Positions 8,398 to 18,587 of a DNA stretch of 64,000 bases are shown piece by piece. The notes beneath the pieces are model-generated. The model did no database searches and was not told the DNA's origin. It saw only the letters and a list, made by a program, of their open reading frames with translations. The DNA lies in contig NZ_BTGQ01000006.1 of NCBI RefSeq assembly GCF_036985505.1, positions 1 through 64,000 of the forward strand, given 5' to 3'. Each line of letters begins with the position of its first letter. Within the stretch, counting starts at the first letter, position 1. The stretch comes from Croceitalea sp947503285. Its GTDB lineage: Bacteria > Bacteroidota > Bacteroidia > Flavobacteriales > Flavobacteriaceae. A program made the translations under genes and the position numbers.

Positions 8398-10929
8398 TTA
8401 TTCTTTTACTTCATCATTGGTATTATCAAGAGCCGTGCCATCTTCTTCATTCACCTCAATATCAAGTATATCGGTTCCATCTACAGCGTCTTCATCCTTC
8501 ATGACCTTGGCAACCGCCGCTATACTGTCATTGCCTTTAAGATTGATCAAACGTACCCCCTGTGTGGCACGCCCCATGACCCTCAAATCCTCAACTCCCA
8601 AACGGATCGCAATACCTGATTTATTAATAATCATTAGGTCATCTGAATCAGTAACGTTCTTTATGGCTACCAAACCTCCTGTTTTATCGGTTATGGAAAT
8701 TGTCTTGACACCTTTTCCTCCCCTATTAGTTACGCGGTAATCATCAATATTGGATCTTTTGCCATAGCCATTTTCAGAGACCACTAAAATATTATCCTCA
8801 AAATTGTGCACGGATACCATGCCGATCACTTCGTCGTTATCATCTGCAAGGGTAATTCCGCGAACCCCTGAGGCGTTTCGGCCCATAGGTCTTGTCTTAC
8901 CCTCTTCAAAACGGATTGCTTTTCCTGATTTGAGTCCCAAGAAGATCTGACTTGTTCCGGTAGTCAATTTAGCCTCTAGTAATTCATCATTGTCACGGAT
9001 GGTAATGGCATTGATCCCATTCTGGCGAGGCCTTGAATATTGCTCTAAGGAAGTCTTCTTTACAGTTCCCTTCTTAGTGGCCATGATTACATAATGACTG
9101 TTTACGTATTCTTCGTCTTTCAAATCTTGCGTACAGATGAATGCCTTTACCTTGTCATCATTCTCTATATTGACCAAATTTTGAATTGCCCGACCTTTTG
9201 AGGTCCTACTACCTTCCGGAATTTCATACACACGCATCCAGAAACATTTTCCTTTCTGGGTAAAGAATAACATATATTGGTGGTTGGTACCAACAAACAA
9301 ATGCTCTAAAAAGTCTTCATTACGGGTAGAGGACGCTTTTTGGCCCACCCCTCCCCTATTTTGTGTCTTATATTCGGTGAGTGGGGTCCTTTTAATATAT
9401 CCGGCATGCGAAATAGTGATGACCACTTGTTCGTCTGGAATCATATCCTCAATGCTCAGGTCACCGCCCGCAAAGTTGATTTCTGAACGACGTTCATCCC
9501 CATACTTTTCTTTGACCACTATAAGCTCATCCTTGATAATCTGCATTCTACGCTCTTTCTTATCAAGAATATCCTTTAAGTCTTCTATGGTTTTTAACAA
9601 TTCGTCATACTCTTCACGAAGCTTGTCTTGTTCGAGGCCCGTCAATTGACGGAGACGCATTTCGACAATTGCCTTTGCCTGTATTTCGGTAAGCTTGAAC
9701 TTTTCCATTAATCCTGTCCTCGCCTCATCGACGTTTGAAGAAGCACGAATCAAGGCGATAACCTCATCAATATTATCAGAGGCAATAATCAGTCCTTCAA
9801 GTATGTGTGCGCGATCTTCGGCCTTTTGAAGTTCGAACTTTGTTCTTCTGACGACCACTTCATGACGGTGTTCAACAAAATGATGGATAATTTCCTTTAA
9901 GTTCAACAACTTTGGCCTACCATTGACCAAAGCAATATTATTCACGCTAAAAGAAGATTGTAATGCGGTATACTTGAATAACATGTTCAACACGATATTC
10001 GGAATGGCATCCCGCTTTAAGATATAGACGATTCGCATTCCCTTTCTATCCGATTCGTCACGAATAGTCGAGATACCTTCAATCTTTTTGTCATTGATAA
10101 GGTCTGCGGTCTTCTTTATCATGTCAGCCTTATTGACCTGATAAGGAATCTCGGTAACGATAATGCATTCACGACCTTGAACCTCCTCAAAGGTCGCCTT
10201 TGCCCGCATCACTACCCTACCTCGCCCGGTGTGAAAGGCCTCTTTAACGCCATCATATCCGTAAATAATACCCCCCGTAGGAAAATCAGGGGCTTTGATA
10301 TGTGTAATCAATTCATCGATTTCAATAGCATCGTTATCGATGTAGGCCACTGTACCATCTATCACCTCAGATAGGTTATGCGGTGGCATATTGGTGGCCA
10401 TACCTACGGCAATACCTGATGCCCCATTGACCAACAATTGGGGAACCCTTGTTGGTAAAACGGTGGGTTCTTTCAGCGAGTCATCGAAATTCAGTTGATG
10501 GTCTACGGTATCTTTATCAATATCGGCCAACATCTCATCAGCGATCTTTCGCATGCGCGCTTCTGTATATCGCATTGCGGCCGGACTATCACCATCTACG
10601 GATCCAAAGTTACCCTGGCCATCGACCAACATGTAACGTAAGCTCCACTCTTGTGCCATACGCACCATACTATCATAAACGGAAGTATCACCATGGGGGT
10701 GGTATTTACCCAAAACCTCACCAACGATACGGGCAGATTTCTTGTGTGCACTACTTGACCTTACACCAAGCTCGTACATTCCGTACAGCACACGACGGTG
10801 AACAGGTTTCAGGCCATCCCTGACATCTGGCAGGGCACGTGACACAATGACCGACATTGAATAATCAATGTAGGCAGATTTCATCTCATCCTCGATGTTG
10901 ATGGGTATCAATTTTTCTCCTTCAGCCAT
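8398..10929 (-). CDS. gyrA: DNA gyrase subunit A
   Basis: An 843-aa protein that forms A2B2 gyrase with GyrB and introduces negative supercoils by double-strand passage. The N-terminal breakage-reunion domain starts PINIEDEMKSAYIDYSMSV. The catalytic Tyr lies in AMRYTEARM (about residue 120). The quinolone region reads HPHGDTSVYDSMVRMAQ, with Thr at the position of E. coli Ser83 and Asp kept at position 87. The C-terminal half shows beta-pinwheel repeats (e.g. RGGVGQKAS, RPMGRNASGVRG, NRGGKGVKTI). The tail is acidic, as is common in the family. It is divergent from clpC across 258 bp and followed by the TPR gene. Confidence 0.97.
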   Translation of the reverse strand: MAEGEKLIPINIEDEMKSAYIDYSMSVIVSRALPDVRDGLKPVHRRVLYGMYELGVRSSSAHKKSARIVGEVLGKYHPHGDTSVYDSMVRMAQEWSLRYMLVDGQGNFGSVDGDSPAAMRYTEARMRKIADEMLADIDKDTVDHQLNFDDSLKEPTVLPTRVPQLLVNGASGIAVGMATNMPPHNLSEVIDGTVAYIDNDAIEIDELITHIKAPDFPTGGIIYGYDGVKEAFHTGRGRVVMRAKATFEEVQGRECIIVTEIPYQVNKADMIKKTADLINDKKIEGISTIRDESDRKGMRIVYILKRDAIPNIVLNMLFKYTALQSSFSVNNIALVNGRPKLLNLKEIIHHFVEHRHEVVVRRTKFELQKAEDRAHILEGLIIASDNIDEVIALIRASSNVDEARTGLMEKFKLTEIQAKAIVEMRLRQLTGLEQDKLREEYDELLKTIEDLKDILDKKERRMQIIKDELIVVKEKYGDERRSEINFAGGDLSIEDMIPDEQVVITISHAGYIKRTPLTEYKTQNRGGVGQKASSTRNEDFLEHLFVGTNHQYMLFFTQKGKCFWMRVYEIPEGSRTSKGRAIQNLVNIENDDKVKAFICTQDLKDEEYVNSHYVIMATKKGTVKKTSLEQYSRPRQNGINAITIRDNDELLEAKLTTGTSQIFLGLKSGKAIRFEEGKTRPMGRNASGVRGITLADDNDEVIGMVSVHNFEDNILVVSENGYGKRSNIDDYRVTNRGGKGVKTISITDKTGGLVAIKNVTDSDDLMIINKSGIAIRLGVEDLRVMGRATQGVRLINLKGNDSIAAVAKVMKDEDAVDGTDILDIEVNEEDGTALDNTNDEVKE

Positions 10930-11187
10930 GCTAAAATCTTAATCTTTTTTGTGGTTAAAACATCGTAGCAATATACAGAAAATCACAGGCGAACGCACAA
11001 CGATGGCAGAGTTTATTAAAAAAATTATCAACACGATCTTGAACACTTAGTGTACATGGGAAACCTGTTAAATTGTTTATAAAAACCACCTTTTTTCGTC
11101 ATTTTTCCAGTCTTTATCGAATAAGGGTATAGTATTTGAACATTGTACCGATACTTTTATTAATTTTAATTGCTGAAAAGAGAATTT

Positions 11188-13737
11188 ATGGATGATAATT
11201 TTTCCCCAAGAGTCAAAGATGTTATAGCCTACAGTAAAGAAGAAGCTTTGCGTTTAGGCCATGACTTCATTGGCACGGAACACCTCATGCTCGGATTACT
11301 CAGGGATGGCAATGGTAAGGCCATAAACATTTTGGATGCGCTTGATGTTGATTTAGACCACCTGAGGAGGAAGGTCGAGATATTAAGCCCTGCGAACCCG
11401 AATACCGGTAGTGTTCAAAAAGATAAGAAAAACCTACACTTGACGAGACAGGCTGAACGCGCCCTGAAAACTACATTTTTAGAGGCCAAGCTATTTCAAA
11501 GCTCGTCAATAAATACGGCCCACCTGTTGCTTTGTATTCTTAGAAACGAGAATGATCCCACGACAAAGTTACTTCATAAGTTAAAGGTTGACTATGATAA
11601 TGTTAAAGATCAATTCAAATCAATGATTACAAGTGACGACGATTATATAGATTCCCCCACTTCAGAGTCTTTTCCAGGGGATGCCGAAGATGCTGGCGAT
11701 CCAAAAGAAAGTTCTTTCGGATCTTCAAGTTCTCAAAAAGGGAGTAAAAAATCGAAAACGCCTGTTTTGGATAATTTCGGTCGTGACTTGACCAAAATGG
11801 CCGAAGAGAACAAATTAGATCCTGTGGTCGGGCGTGAAAAGGAAATCGAAAGGGTCTCGCAAATATTGAGCAGAAGAAAGAAGAACAATCCCTTACTAAT
11901 TGGGGAACCAGGTGTTGGTAAAAGTGCCATTGCCGAAGGTTTAGCCCTGCGAATCATAAACAAAAAGGTATCCCGGATTCTTTACAATAAACGTGTCGTA
12001 ACCTTGGATTTGGCTTCTTTGGTGGCCGGAACAAAATATAGAGGGCAGTTCGAAGAGCGTATGAAGGCCGTTATGAACGAGCTTGAAAAGAATGATGATA
12101 TTATTTTGTTCATCGACGAAATCCACACCATTGTAGGTGCTGGTGGTGCGACAGGAAGTCTTGATGCCTCCAACATGTTCAAACCTGCCTTGGCAAGGGG
12201 AGAGATACAATGTATAGGCGCAACGACCTTAGACGAGTACCGTCAATATATCGAAAAGGATGGTGCCTTGGAACGACGTTTTCAAAAAGTAATGGTCGAA
12301 CCCACTACGGTTGAAGAGACCATTGAAATTTTGATGAACATAAAAGGCAAGTATGAAGACCACCATAATGTGGTTTATACGGACGATGCCATTGTAGCAT
12401 GTGTCAAATTGACAAATCGCTACATGACAGATCGATTCTTGCCAGATAAGGCTATTGATGCCTTAGATGAGGCCGGATCAAGGGTACATATCGTCAATAT
12501 GGACGTGCCCAAACAAATTCTAGAGCTTGAGACACAATTGGAAGAAGTTCGTGAATTGAAAAACAGCGTTGTCAAAAAACAAAAATACGAAGAAGCCGCG
12601 AAGTTAAGGGATGACGAAAAACGTTTGGAAAAAGACCTCGCAACGGCACAAGAACGATGGGAAGAGGAAAGCAAACTCAACCGTGAGACCGTTTCAGAAG
12701 ACAATGTTGCCGATGTAGTCTCTATGATGAGCGGAATACCGGTCAATAGAATTGCCCAAACCGAAAGCAATAAATTGGCGGAATTGCCCCAACTCATCAA
12801 AGATTTCGTTATCGGACAAGATGAAGCGGTGGTGAAGGTTGCCAAAGCCATACAACGCAATAGAGCAGGATTAAAAGACCCTAATAAACCTATTGGTTCG
12901 TTTATATTTTTAGGACAGACCGGAGTTGGTAAAACACAATTGGCAAAAGTACTTGCAAAAGAGCTTTTTGATTCCGAGGATGCCTTGATACGGATAGATA
13001 TGAGCGAATACATGGAAAAATTCGCCATTTCGAGACTTGTTGGTGCCCCTCCAGGGTACGTAGGTTATGAAGAAGGCGGCCAGCTGACCGAGAAAGTGAG
13101 AAGAAAACCCTACTCGGTTATTCTGTTGGATGAAGTTGAAAAGGCCCATCCTGATGTATTCAACATGCTATTGCAAGTATTGGATGATGGCTTTTTAACG
13201 GATAGTCTCGGGCGTAAAATAGATTTCAGGAATTCCATCATCATCATGACCTCGAATATCGGGGCACGTCAGTTAAAGGATTTTGGCCAAGGTGTCGGTT
13301 TTGGTACTGCTGCCAAAAAAGCACAGGCAGATAGTCACCAAAAGAGCGTTATTGAAAATGCACTTAAAAAGGCTTTTGCCCCTGAATTCTTAAATCGAAT
13401 TGATGATGTCATCGTCTTTAACGCACTGGAGCGTGAAGACATCCATAAAATCATCGATATTGAATTGGATAAACTTTTCAAAAGAATCAAGGATATCGGG
13501 TATGACTTAAATCTTTCCGATAAAGCCAAGGATTATATCGCCGAAAAAGGTTTTGATAAACAATATGGGGCAAGGCCCCTTAAAAGGGCTATTCAAAAAT
13601 ATATTGAGGATGCCCTTGCGGAAGAAATCGTTAATTCCAACCTTAATGAAGGTGATGCGATATTCATGGACTTGAACGAAAAGAAAGAAGAATTGACCAT
13701 TAAGATCAAGAAGGTGAAAAAGTCTTCTGAGGCTTAA
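11188..13737 (+). CDS. clpC: ATP-dependent Clp protease ATPase subunit ClpC
   Basis: An 849-aa Hsp100 unfoldase that feeds proteins to the ClpP peptidase and refolds or removes damaged proteins. Order of parts: two Clp_N repeats (about 1-145), an acidic/Ser-rich linker, AAA-1 with Walker A GEPGVGKSA (about 238) and Walker B IILFIDEIH, a UVR-type coiled segment (about 460-485) that marks ClpC rather than ClpB, AAA-2 with GQTGVGKTQ (about 575) and VILLDEVEKAHPDVF, and a C-terminal D2-small domain. ATG 11188 is chosen over an upstream in-frame TTG (11170) because it gives the family N-terminus and has AAAAGAGAA before it. Confidence 0.95.
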   Translation: MDDNFSPRVKDVIAYSKEEALRLGHDFIGTEHLMLGLLRDGNGKAINILDALDVDLDHLRRKVEILSPANPNTGSVQKDKKNLHLTRQAERALKTTFLEAKLFQSSSINTAHLLLCILRNENDPTTKLLHKLKVDYDNVKDQFKSMITSDDDYIDSPTSESFPGDAEDAGDPKESSFGSSSSQKGSKKSKTPVLDNFGRDLTKMAEENKLDPVVGREKEIERVSQILSRRKKNNPLLIGEPGVGKSAIAEGLALRIINKKVSRILYNKRVVTLDLASLVAGTKYRGQFEERMKAVMNELEKNDDIILFIDEIHTIVGAGGATGSLDASNMFKPALARGEIQCIGATTLDEYRQYIEKDGALERRFQKVMVEPTTVEETIEILMNIKGKYEDHHNVVYTDDAIVACVKLTNRYMTDRFLPDKAIDALDEAGSRVHIVNMDVPKQILELETQLEEVRELKNSVVKKQKYEEAAKLRDDEKRLEKDLATAQERWEEESKLNRETVSEDNVADVVSMMSGIPVNRIAQTESNKLAELPQLIKDFVIGQDEAVVKVAKAIQRNRAGLKDPNKPIGSFIFLGQTGVGKTQLAKVLAKELFDSEDALIRIDMSEYMEKFAISRLVGAPPGYVGYEEGGQLTEKVRRKPYSVILLDEVEKAHPDVFNMLLQVLDDGFLTDSLGRKIDFRNSIIIMTSNIGARQLKDFGQGVGFGTAAKKAQADSHQKSVIENALKKAFAPEFLNRIDDVIVFNALEREDIHKIIDIELDKLFKRIKDIGYDLNLSDKAKDYIAEKGFDKQYGARPLKRAIQKYIEDALAEEIVNSNLNEGDAIFMDLNEKKEELTIKIKKVKKSSEA

Positions 13738-13762
13738 ACTTGACGATACCTAATATAAAAGA

Positions 13763-13789
13763 GGAGCTGTGTTACAGCTCCTTTTTTTG
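13763..13789 (+). terminator. intrinsic terminator of clpC
   Basis: The stem GGAGCTGT/ACAGCTCC with a 3-nt loop is followed directly by seven T. It starts 26 nt after the clpC stop. Confidence 0.9.
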
Positions 13790-13931
13790 TTCTACACCTT
13801 TCTAATGATGAATGGTACATTTTAGGATGATTTTTTAACACTATAAACGATATATTGGCCTTTAATCTAAAATTTTTCAAAATACATACCCTTAAAACTA
13901 CTTTCGTTGCAACACTATAAATGAATGGGGC

Positions 13932-14348
13932 ATGAAAATGGGTTTTACTAAAAAAGCCATTATTGTTAAAGAGTATGTTTTAGATATTGGGGTTGTTCAA
14001 GTGTATGATAACTACATTGTTGCGACTTTTGATGAAGGGGCTACCGTAACACTTGAAAGGGCATATCAAATAATTGGTATTTCAGAAATACACTTTAGGG
14101 GTAAAGATTTTGGTTACATTAGCCTCAGACGTAATTCTTACGCGGTAGATCCCATTATATACACATACATAAGGGGCTTAGAAAACTTGAAGGCATTTGC
14201 TATCGTTTCCAAGAAAGAGATAGATATGCATAATTTCAAGATTGAAAAATTGTTTTACAAAAAACAAATTGAATTTTTTATCGAATATGAAAATGCATTG
14301 GCATGGATAAAAAAGCGTTTGAACAAAAAGAAAAACAAAAAAGCATAA
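13932..14348 (+). CDS. small cytosolic protein, possibly STAS/SpoIIAA-like
   Basis: A 138-aa protein without signal peptide or TM segment. The mixed alpha/beta pattern, with strands such as GVVQVYDNYIVATFD and FAIVSKKEI and an Arg/Lys-rich tail (WIKKRLNKKKNKKA), recalls small STAS/SpoIIAA-like proteins common in Flavobacteriaceae. That link is from memory and not certain. No enzymatic motif is seen. An in-frame ATG two codons later is an equal start candidate. It converges with the NAD(P)HX repair gene, with only 2 bp between the stops and no terminator hairpin there. Confidence 0.6.
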   Translation: MKMGFTKKAIIVKEYVLDIGVVQVYDNYIVATFDEGATVTLERAYQIIGISEIHFRGKDFGYISLRRNSYAVDPIIYTYIRGLENLKAFAIVSKKEIDMHNFKIEKLFYKKQIEFFIEYENALAWIKKRLNKKKNKKA

Positions 14349-14350
14349 CC

Positions 14351-15886
14351 CTATTCTTGAGATCCCTTTTCGGGTTCAGGCCTTCTGAACAACTCCGTAA
14401 AAGCTTTTCCCAACCCTCGTATCAATTTTGAGGCAGTTACACTTTCGTAACCGCCTTCACCAGCAAGCAGATCACCCGAAAGCCCATGTAAGTATACCGA
14501 AAAAACGGATGCTTGCAAAGGCGGATAACCCTGGGCCATAAAACCAGTTATAATCCCCGCCAAAACGTCTCCACTACCAGCAGTGGCCATGCCCGGATTT
14601 CCGGTACTATTGATATACCCTTGGTTTTCGTAAGAAACCATCGTGTGGGCGCCTTTTACCACTAAAATGCAATCGTATTCTTTTGAAAAAGCCTTGATTT
14701 TATCCAGCTTGTCAAAATCATCATTCCACTGTCCAATCAACCGTTCCAATTCTTTTGGGTGAGGGGTCAGAACGCTTTGCGGTGGCAAGAGTTTTAATAA
14801 ACCCGGATTTCCTGCCAGTAGGTTCAAACCATCGGCATCAATGACCAAAGGCGCTTTATTTTCTTTCAAAAAGCCCTCAAAGGCTTTTTCGGTAGACTTA
14901 TTGGTTCCCATGCCCATTCCTAAACCAATGGCCGTAGGTCGTATTTCAAAACTGATGTCCGTTATTTTTTCGTCATCATCATCCGTTAAAACCATGATCT
15001 CAGGTACCGCGGCCTGCAAAGGGGTATAGCCACATTCCGGCACGTAAGCGGTTACCATCCCGGCCCCAGAGGTCAAACAGGCTTGTGATGCTAGATTTAC
15101 GGCCCCGATCTTTCCATAACTGCCCCCTATGATAAGCGCATGACCGTAGTTACCCTTATGTGAAAACTTCAGCCTTGGTTGATACATCGGTAAGATTTCG
15201 GGCTTACCGATCAATTGATACGGCGTCACTGTTTGATAGAGGAATTCCATGTCCAATCCAATATCCAGAATTTCCCATTGATTTACATATATTCCTGTTT
15301 CGGGCAAGAAAAAAGGCAACTTAGGCACTTGAAAACTTAAAACATGATTGGCATTGATTACAAATTCACTATTGATGGGAGCTTGAGCCATAAAGAGCCC
15401 AGACGGAATATCGATTGATAGTATGAATGCCGCTGATTCGTTTAAATATTGAATCAACTTTCCTACCCATTCTTCTGGGGTTCTATTCAGTCCAATTCCA
15501 AAAATCGCATCTACGATAATATCGTCCCCCCCAACTTCCGGAAAAGTACAGTCTGAATCTATGAAATCTGGCCATAGTTTACGTTCTTTAAGCCGGTCTA
15601 AATTGATTAAAAAATCTTTTGATCGGGTCTCACTGTAATTGACCACATAAACCGAGATGGCATAACCAGCTTCTTGAAGGTGCCTTGCCAGAGCGATACC
15701 ATCACCCCCATTATTACCAATACCACAGAATAAATGAATTTTCACCTTGGCTCCCTGCAGCCTTGCGTGCATCCAATCAAAAATTTGTGTGGCTGCCCGT
15801 TCCATGAGCAAATCACTCGAAATCTGTTGTTTTTCAATTGTGAATTTATCAGCAGCATAGATTTGTTCAGCAGTAAATATCTTCAT
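14351..15886 (-). CDS. nnr: bifunctional NAD(P)H-hydrate epimerase / ADP-dependent dehydratase
   Basis: A 511-aa fused enzyme that repairs damaged NAD(P)H (NADHX, NADPHX). The N-terminal YjeF-N epimerase (about 1-215) shows FCGIGNNGGDGIALARHL and interconverts R and S hydrates. The C-terminal carbohydrate-kinase-like dehydratase (about 225-505) shows KGNYGHALIIGGSYGK, a PHPKELERL region and the ATP/ADP-site motif NPGMATAGSGDVLAG. Both halves look intact. It is a single gene, divergent from the thr operon. Confidence 0.93.
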   Translation of the reverse strand: MKIFTAEQIYAADKFTIEKQQISSDLLMERAATQIFDWMHARLQGAKVKIHLFCGIGNNGGDGIALARHLQEAGYAISVYVVNYSETRSKDFLINLDRLKERKLWPDFIDSDCTFPEVGGDDIIVDAIFGIGLNRTPEEWVGKLIQYLNESAAFILSIDIPSGLFMAQAPINSEFVINANHVLSFQVPKLPFFLPETGIYVNQWEILDIGLDMEFLYQTVTPYQLIGKPEILPMYQPRLKFSHKGNYGHALIIGGSYGKIGAVNLASQACLTSGAGMVTAYVPECGYTPLQAAVPEIMVLTDDDDEKITDISFEIRPTAIGLGMGMGTNKSTEKAFEGFLKENKAPLVIDADGLNLLAGNPGLLKLLPPQSVLTPHPKELERLIGQWNDDFDKLDKIKAFSKEYDCILVVKGAHTMVSYENQGYINSTGNPGMATAGSGDVLAGIITGFMAQGYPPLQASVFSVYLHGLSGDLLAGEGGYESVTASKLIRGLGKAFTELFRRPEPEKGSQE

Positions 15887-15939
15887 TCAATAATAAAATT
15901 TGATTAAAACTAGTGATATGATAAAAATTTAGGAATCAT

Positions 15940-15969
15940 TTGGTGTGATAGGCAAAAGTACTACTTTTG
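15940..15969 (+). promoter_or_regulatory. promoter of the thr operon leader
   Basis: TTG at 15940-15942, a 19-nt spacer and TACTTTTG at 15962-15969 match the Bacteroidota promoter consensus fully. The expected start (near 15976) lies about 10 nt before the leader-peptide ATG. Confidence 0.7.
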
Positions 15970-15985
15970 ACCTATTACAGAAGCC

Positions 15986-16078
15986 ATGCAATTTAAACAA
16001 TCGGACATAACGATTTTCACTCAAGACAACATTAACACCATTACTGTTGGCACGACTTTTACCACCCCTTTGGGGTAA
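15986..16078 (+). CDS. thrL: thr operon leader peptide
   Basis: A 30-codon ORF between the promoter and thrA. Its residues include eight Thr and four Ile, clustered from codon 8 on (NINTITVGTTFTTPLG at the end). Thr and Ile are the end products of this pathway, as in the E. coli thr attenuator. The stop codon overlaps a small hairpin, ACCCC/GGGGT at 16064-16076, with a competing TTACC/GGTAA pairing at 16059-16078. The stop is 59 nt before thrA. Ribosome stalling at Thr/Ile codons would change this folding. No clear T-run follows, so the exact mechanism (termination or translation control) is open. The peptide itself is not expected to have a function. Confidence 0.7.
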   Translation: MQFKQSDITIFTQDNINTITVGTTFTTPLG

Positions 16079-16137
16079 GCTACTATATTTTCGTCCGAAT
16101 TACACTTATTCCATCACTTTATTTAACGTAATACCCA

Positions 16138-18585
16138 ATGAAAATCTTAAAATTTGGTGGCACATCAGTCGCTAACGCCGAAAACATAAAACGTGTTCTA
16201 TCCATTGTAAAAGAAAGGTCTAAAACCACTAAAATAGGCGTTGTAGTATCAGCATTCGGTGGCATGACCAATATGTTGCTAGATACCCTACGATTGGCAG
16301 CCAAACAAAGTCTAGACTATGAGCAGGGATTCGGGACTATGGAACATAAACATTTGAGCGTTATCAAAGATCTTTTTCCGGTAACGGAGCAAAGTAGTAT
16401 TCTAGGGAAGATAAAGGGTGAATTAAATGAGTTGGAAACCTTATTACAAGGCGCTTATTTAATCGGTGAGGCGACCACACAACTTACGGATAAGATCATG
16501 AGTTATGGGGAATTATTGTCTTCTTTCATAATAACCGAATATTTTAAGTCTGAAGGGTTGGATGCGGCCCTTAAAAGTGGCAGGGAGCTAATAACCACGG
16601 ATGAAAATTTTGGGAAGGCCACCGTTGATTTTAAAGCTACGAACGCCCGTTGTGCCGATTATTTTGCCAATACCGCCAACCAAATCACAGTCATACCCGG
16701 TTTTATTGCAGCATCACAAAAGGGCAAAGCCACCACCTTGGGGCGTGGGGGTTCTGATTATAGTGCAGCAATACTCGCCGGCGCCACGAAATCGGAAATT
16801 TTAGAAATCTGGACCGATGTCAGCGGCATGTTTACCGCCAATCCAAAATTGGTAAGACAAGCAAAATGCCTATCACATATCTCTTATGAAGAAGCCATGG
16901 AGTTATCGCATTTTGGGGCCAAGGTATTATATCCACCCACAATTCAACCCGTTTTGGCCCAAGGTATTCCGATTGCCATTAAAAATACCTTTTTTCCTGA
17001 CGATGAAGGCACCCTGATTACCAAAAATACGAACGGAACGGATAAGACCGTTAGAGGCATCAGCCATATAGGTGGAATAACGGTATTGGCACTAGAAGGG
17101 CCTGGTATGATCGGTATTCCCGGTATTTCAAAACGTTTTTTCGAGACACTTTCACAAGAGCATATAAGTGTGGTCATGATCACACAGGCATCATCTGAAC
17201 ATTCAATATGTATCGGCATTTCAGATGATGATGCCCAACGCGCCCTAAATGCCGTCAATACGGCATTTGAATATGAAATGGCCTCAAAGAAAATCAAACC
17301 CGTAGTTATTGAAAACAACCTCGCGATTATTGCTTTGGTAGGTGACAACATGAAAAGTCATCAAGGTCTCAGCGGAAAAATGTTCAGCACATTAGGAAAA
17401 AACAATGTCAATATCAGGGCGATAGCCCAAGGGGCTTCTGAGCGAAATATTTCGGCCGTAATCGGAAAAGGGGATGTTAAAAAAGCATTGAATTCATTAC
17501 ATGAGGAATTTTTTGAAGAAAACATAAAACAACTCAACCTTTTTGTAATGGGGGTCGGCAATGTGGGTGGTCGATTTTTAAATCAAATCGAACAACAACG
17601 AGGGTACCTCAAAAAAGAACTTCAATTAGCGATTAGGGTAATTGGGCTTTCAAATTCAAAAAGAATGGTCTTTGATGAAAATGGTATCGCCCTAGATGCT
17701 TGGCAAAACGAATTGGAACAAGGGCAGCAGGCAGATACCATCAAATTCTTTGAAACGGTTAAAAAACTGAACTTTCGCAATAGTATTTTTGTCGACAATA
17801 CGGCGAGTAAGGCTATCTCTGATAGTTACACCTCTTATTTGGCCAATAGTATCGCTGTGGTTACTTGTAACAAAATAGCGTGTTCTTCAGCATATGAAGA
17901 CTATCACAATCTAAAACAATTGGTAAAAAAATACGATGCCCCCTTTTTATTTGAGACCAATGTCGGCGCAGGCTTACCCATTATAGACACTTTAAAACAC
18001 CTTATCGTTTCAGGGGATAAGGTGCATAAAATACAGGCCGTACTTTCTGGAAGCCTCAATTTTGTCTTTAATAATTTCAATGACAACACCAGCTTTCACG
18101 ATGTAGTCATGGAAGCGATGGAAAAAGGGTATACCGAACCAGATCCCACTATAGATCTCAGCGGTATTGACGTCATGCGAAAAATATTGATTCTTGCCCG
18201 TGAGAGTGGCTATCACATGGAACTTTCCGATATCGAAAATGAATCATTTTTACCGGAGGAAAGCTTAAGGGCCGACTCAAACGATGCATTTTTCAGCTCG
18301 CTTAAAAAATACGAGGCCGATTTTCAAAAGCGTTACCAAAGGGCAACTAAGAAAGATTGCAAGCTCAAATACGTGGCAGAACTTGAAAATGGAAAGGCCA
18401 AAGTAGGTTTGCGGGAAATTCCGGCAGGACATGATTTTTATAATTTGGAGGGGAGCGACAATATCGTACTTTTCTTTACGGAAAGATACCCTGACCAACC
18501 ACTCATCATTAAAGGGGCCGGGGCCGGAGCCGACGTTACGGCATCTGGTATTTTTGCCGATATCATAAGAATTGGTAATTTCTAG
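16138..18585 (+). CDS. thrA: bifunctional aspartokinase / homoserine dehydrogenase I
   Basis: An 815-aa fusion that phosphorylates aspartate (first step) and reduces aspartate semialdehyde to homoserine (third step) for Thr, Met and Ile synthesis. The aspartokinase domain (about 1-290) starts KFGGTSVANAENIKR and contains GRGGSDYSAAILA. Two ACT-type regulatory domains lie at about 310-455, suggesting feedback inhibition by threonine as in E. coli ThrA. The homoserine dehydrogenase half has the Rossmann motif VMGVGNVGGRFL (about 470) and the segment GLPIIDTLKHLIVSGD. It is the first structural gene after the leader and ends 2 bp before thrB. Confidence 0.96.
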   Translation: MKILKFGGTSVANAENIKRVLSIVKERSKTTKIGVVVSAFGGMTNMLLDTLRLAAKQSLDYEQGFGTMEHKHLSVIKDLFPVTEQSSILGKIKGELNELETLLQGAYLIGEATTQLTDKIMSYGELLSSFIITEYFKSEGLDAALKSGRELITTDENFGKATVDFKATNARCADYFANTANQITVIPGFIAASQKGKATTLGRGGSDYSAAILAGATKSEILEIWTDVSGMFTANPKLVRQAKCLSHISYEEAMELSHFGAKVLYPPTIQPVLAQGIPIAIKNTFFPDDEGTLITKNTNGTDKTVRGISHIGGITVLALEGPGMIGIPGISKRFFETLSQEHISVVMITQASSEHSICIGISDDDAQRALNAVNTAFEYEMASKKIKPVVIENNLAIIALVGDNMKSHQGLSGKMFSTLGKNNVNIRAIAQGASERNISAVIGKGDVKKALNSLHEEFFEENIKQLNLFVMGVGNVGGRFLNQIEQQRGYLKKELQLAIRVIGLSNSKRMVFDENGIALDAWQNELEQGQQADTIKFFETVKKLNFRNSIFVDNTASKAISDSYTSYLANSIAVVTCNKIACSSAYEDYHNLKQLVKKYDAPFLFETNVGAGLPIIDTLKHLIVSGDKVHKIQAVLSGSLNFVFNNFNDNTSFHDVVMEAMEKGYTEPDPTIDLSGIDVMRKILILARESGYHMELSDIENESFLPEESLRADSNDAFFSSLKKYEADFQKRYQRATKKDCKLKYVAELENGKAKVGLREIPAGHDFYNLEGSDNIVLFFTERYPDQPLIIKGAGAGADVTASGIFADIIRIGNF

Positions 18586-18587
18586 TT

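Noticed and set aside
12420..13028. 202-codon minus-strand ORF inside clpC
   Set aside because: Ser/Leu-rich antisense shadow of the AAA-2 region of clpC.
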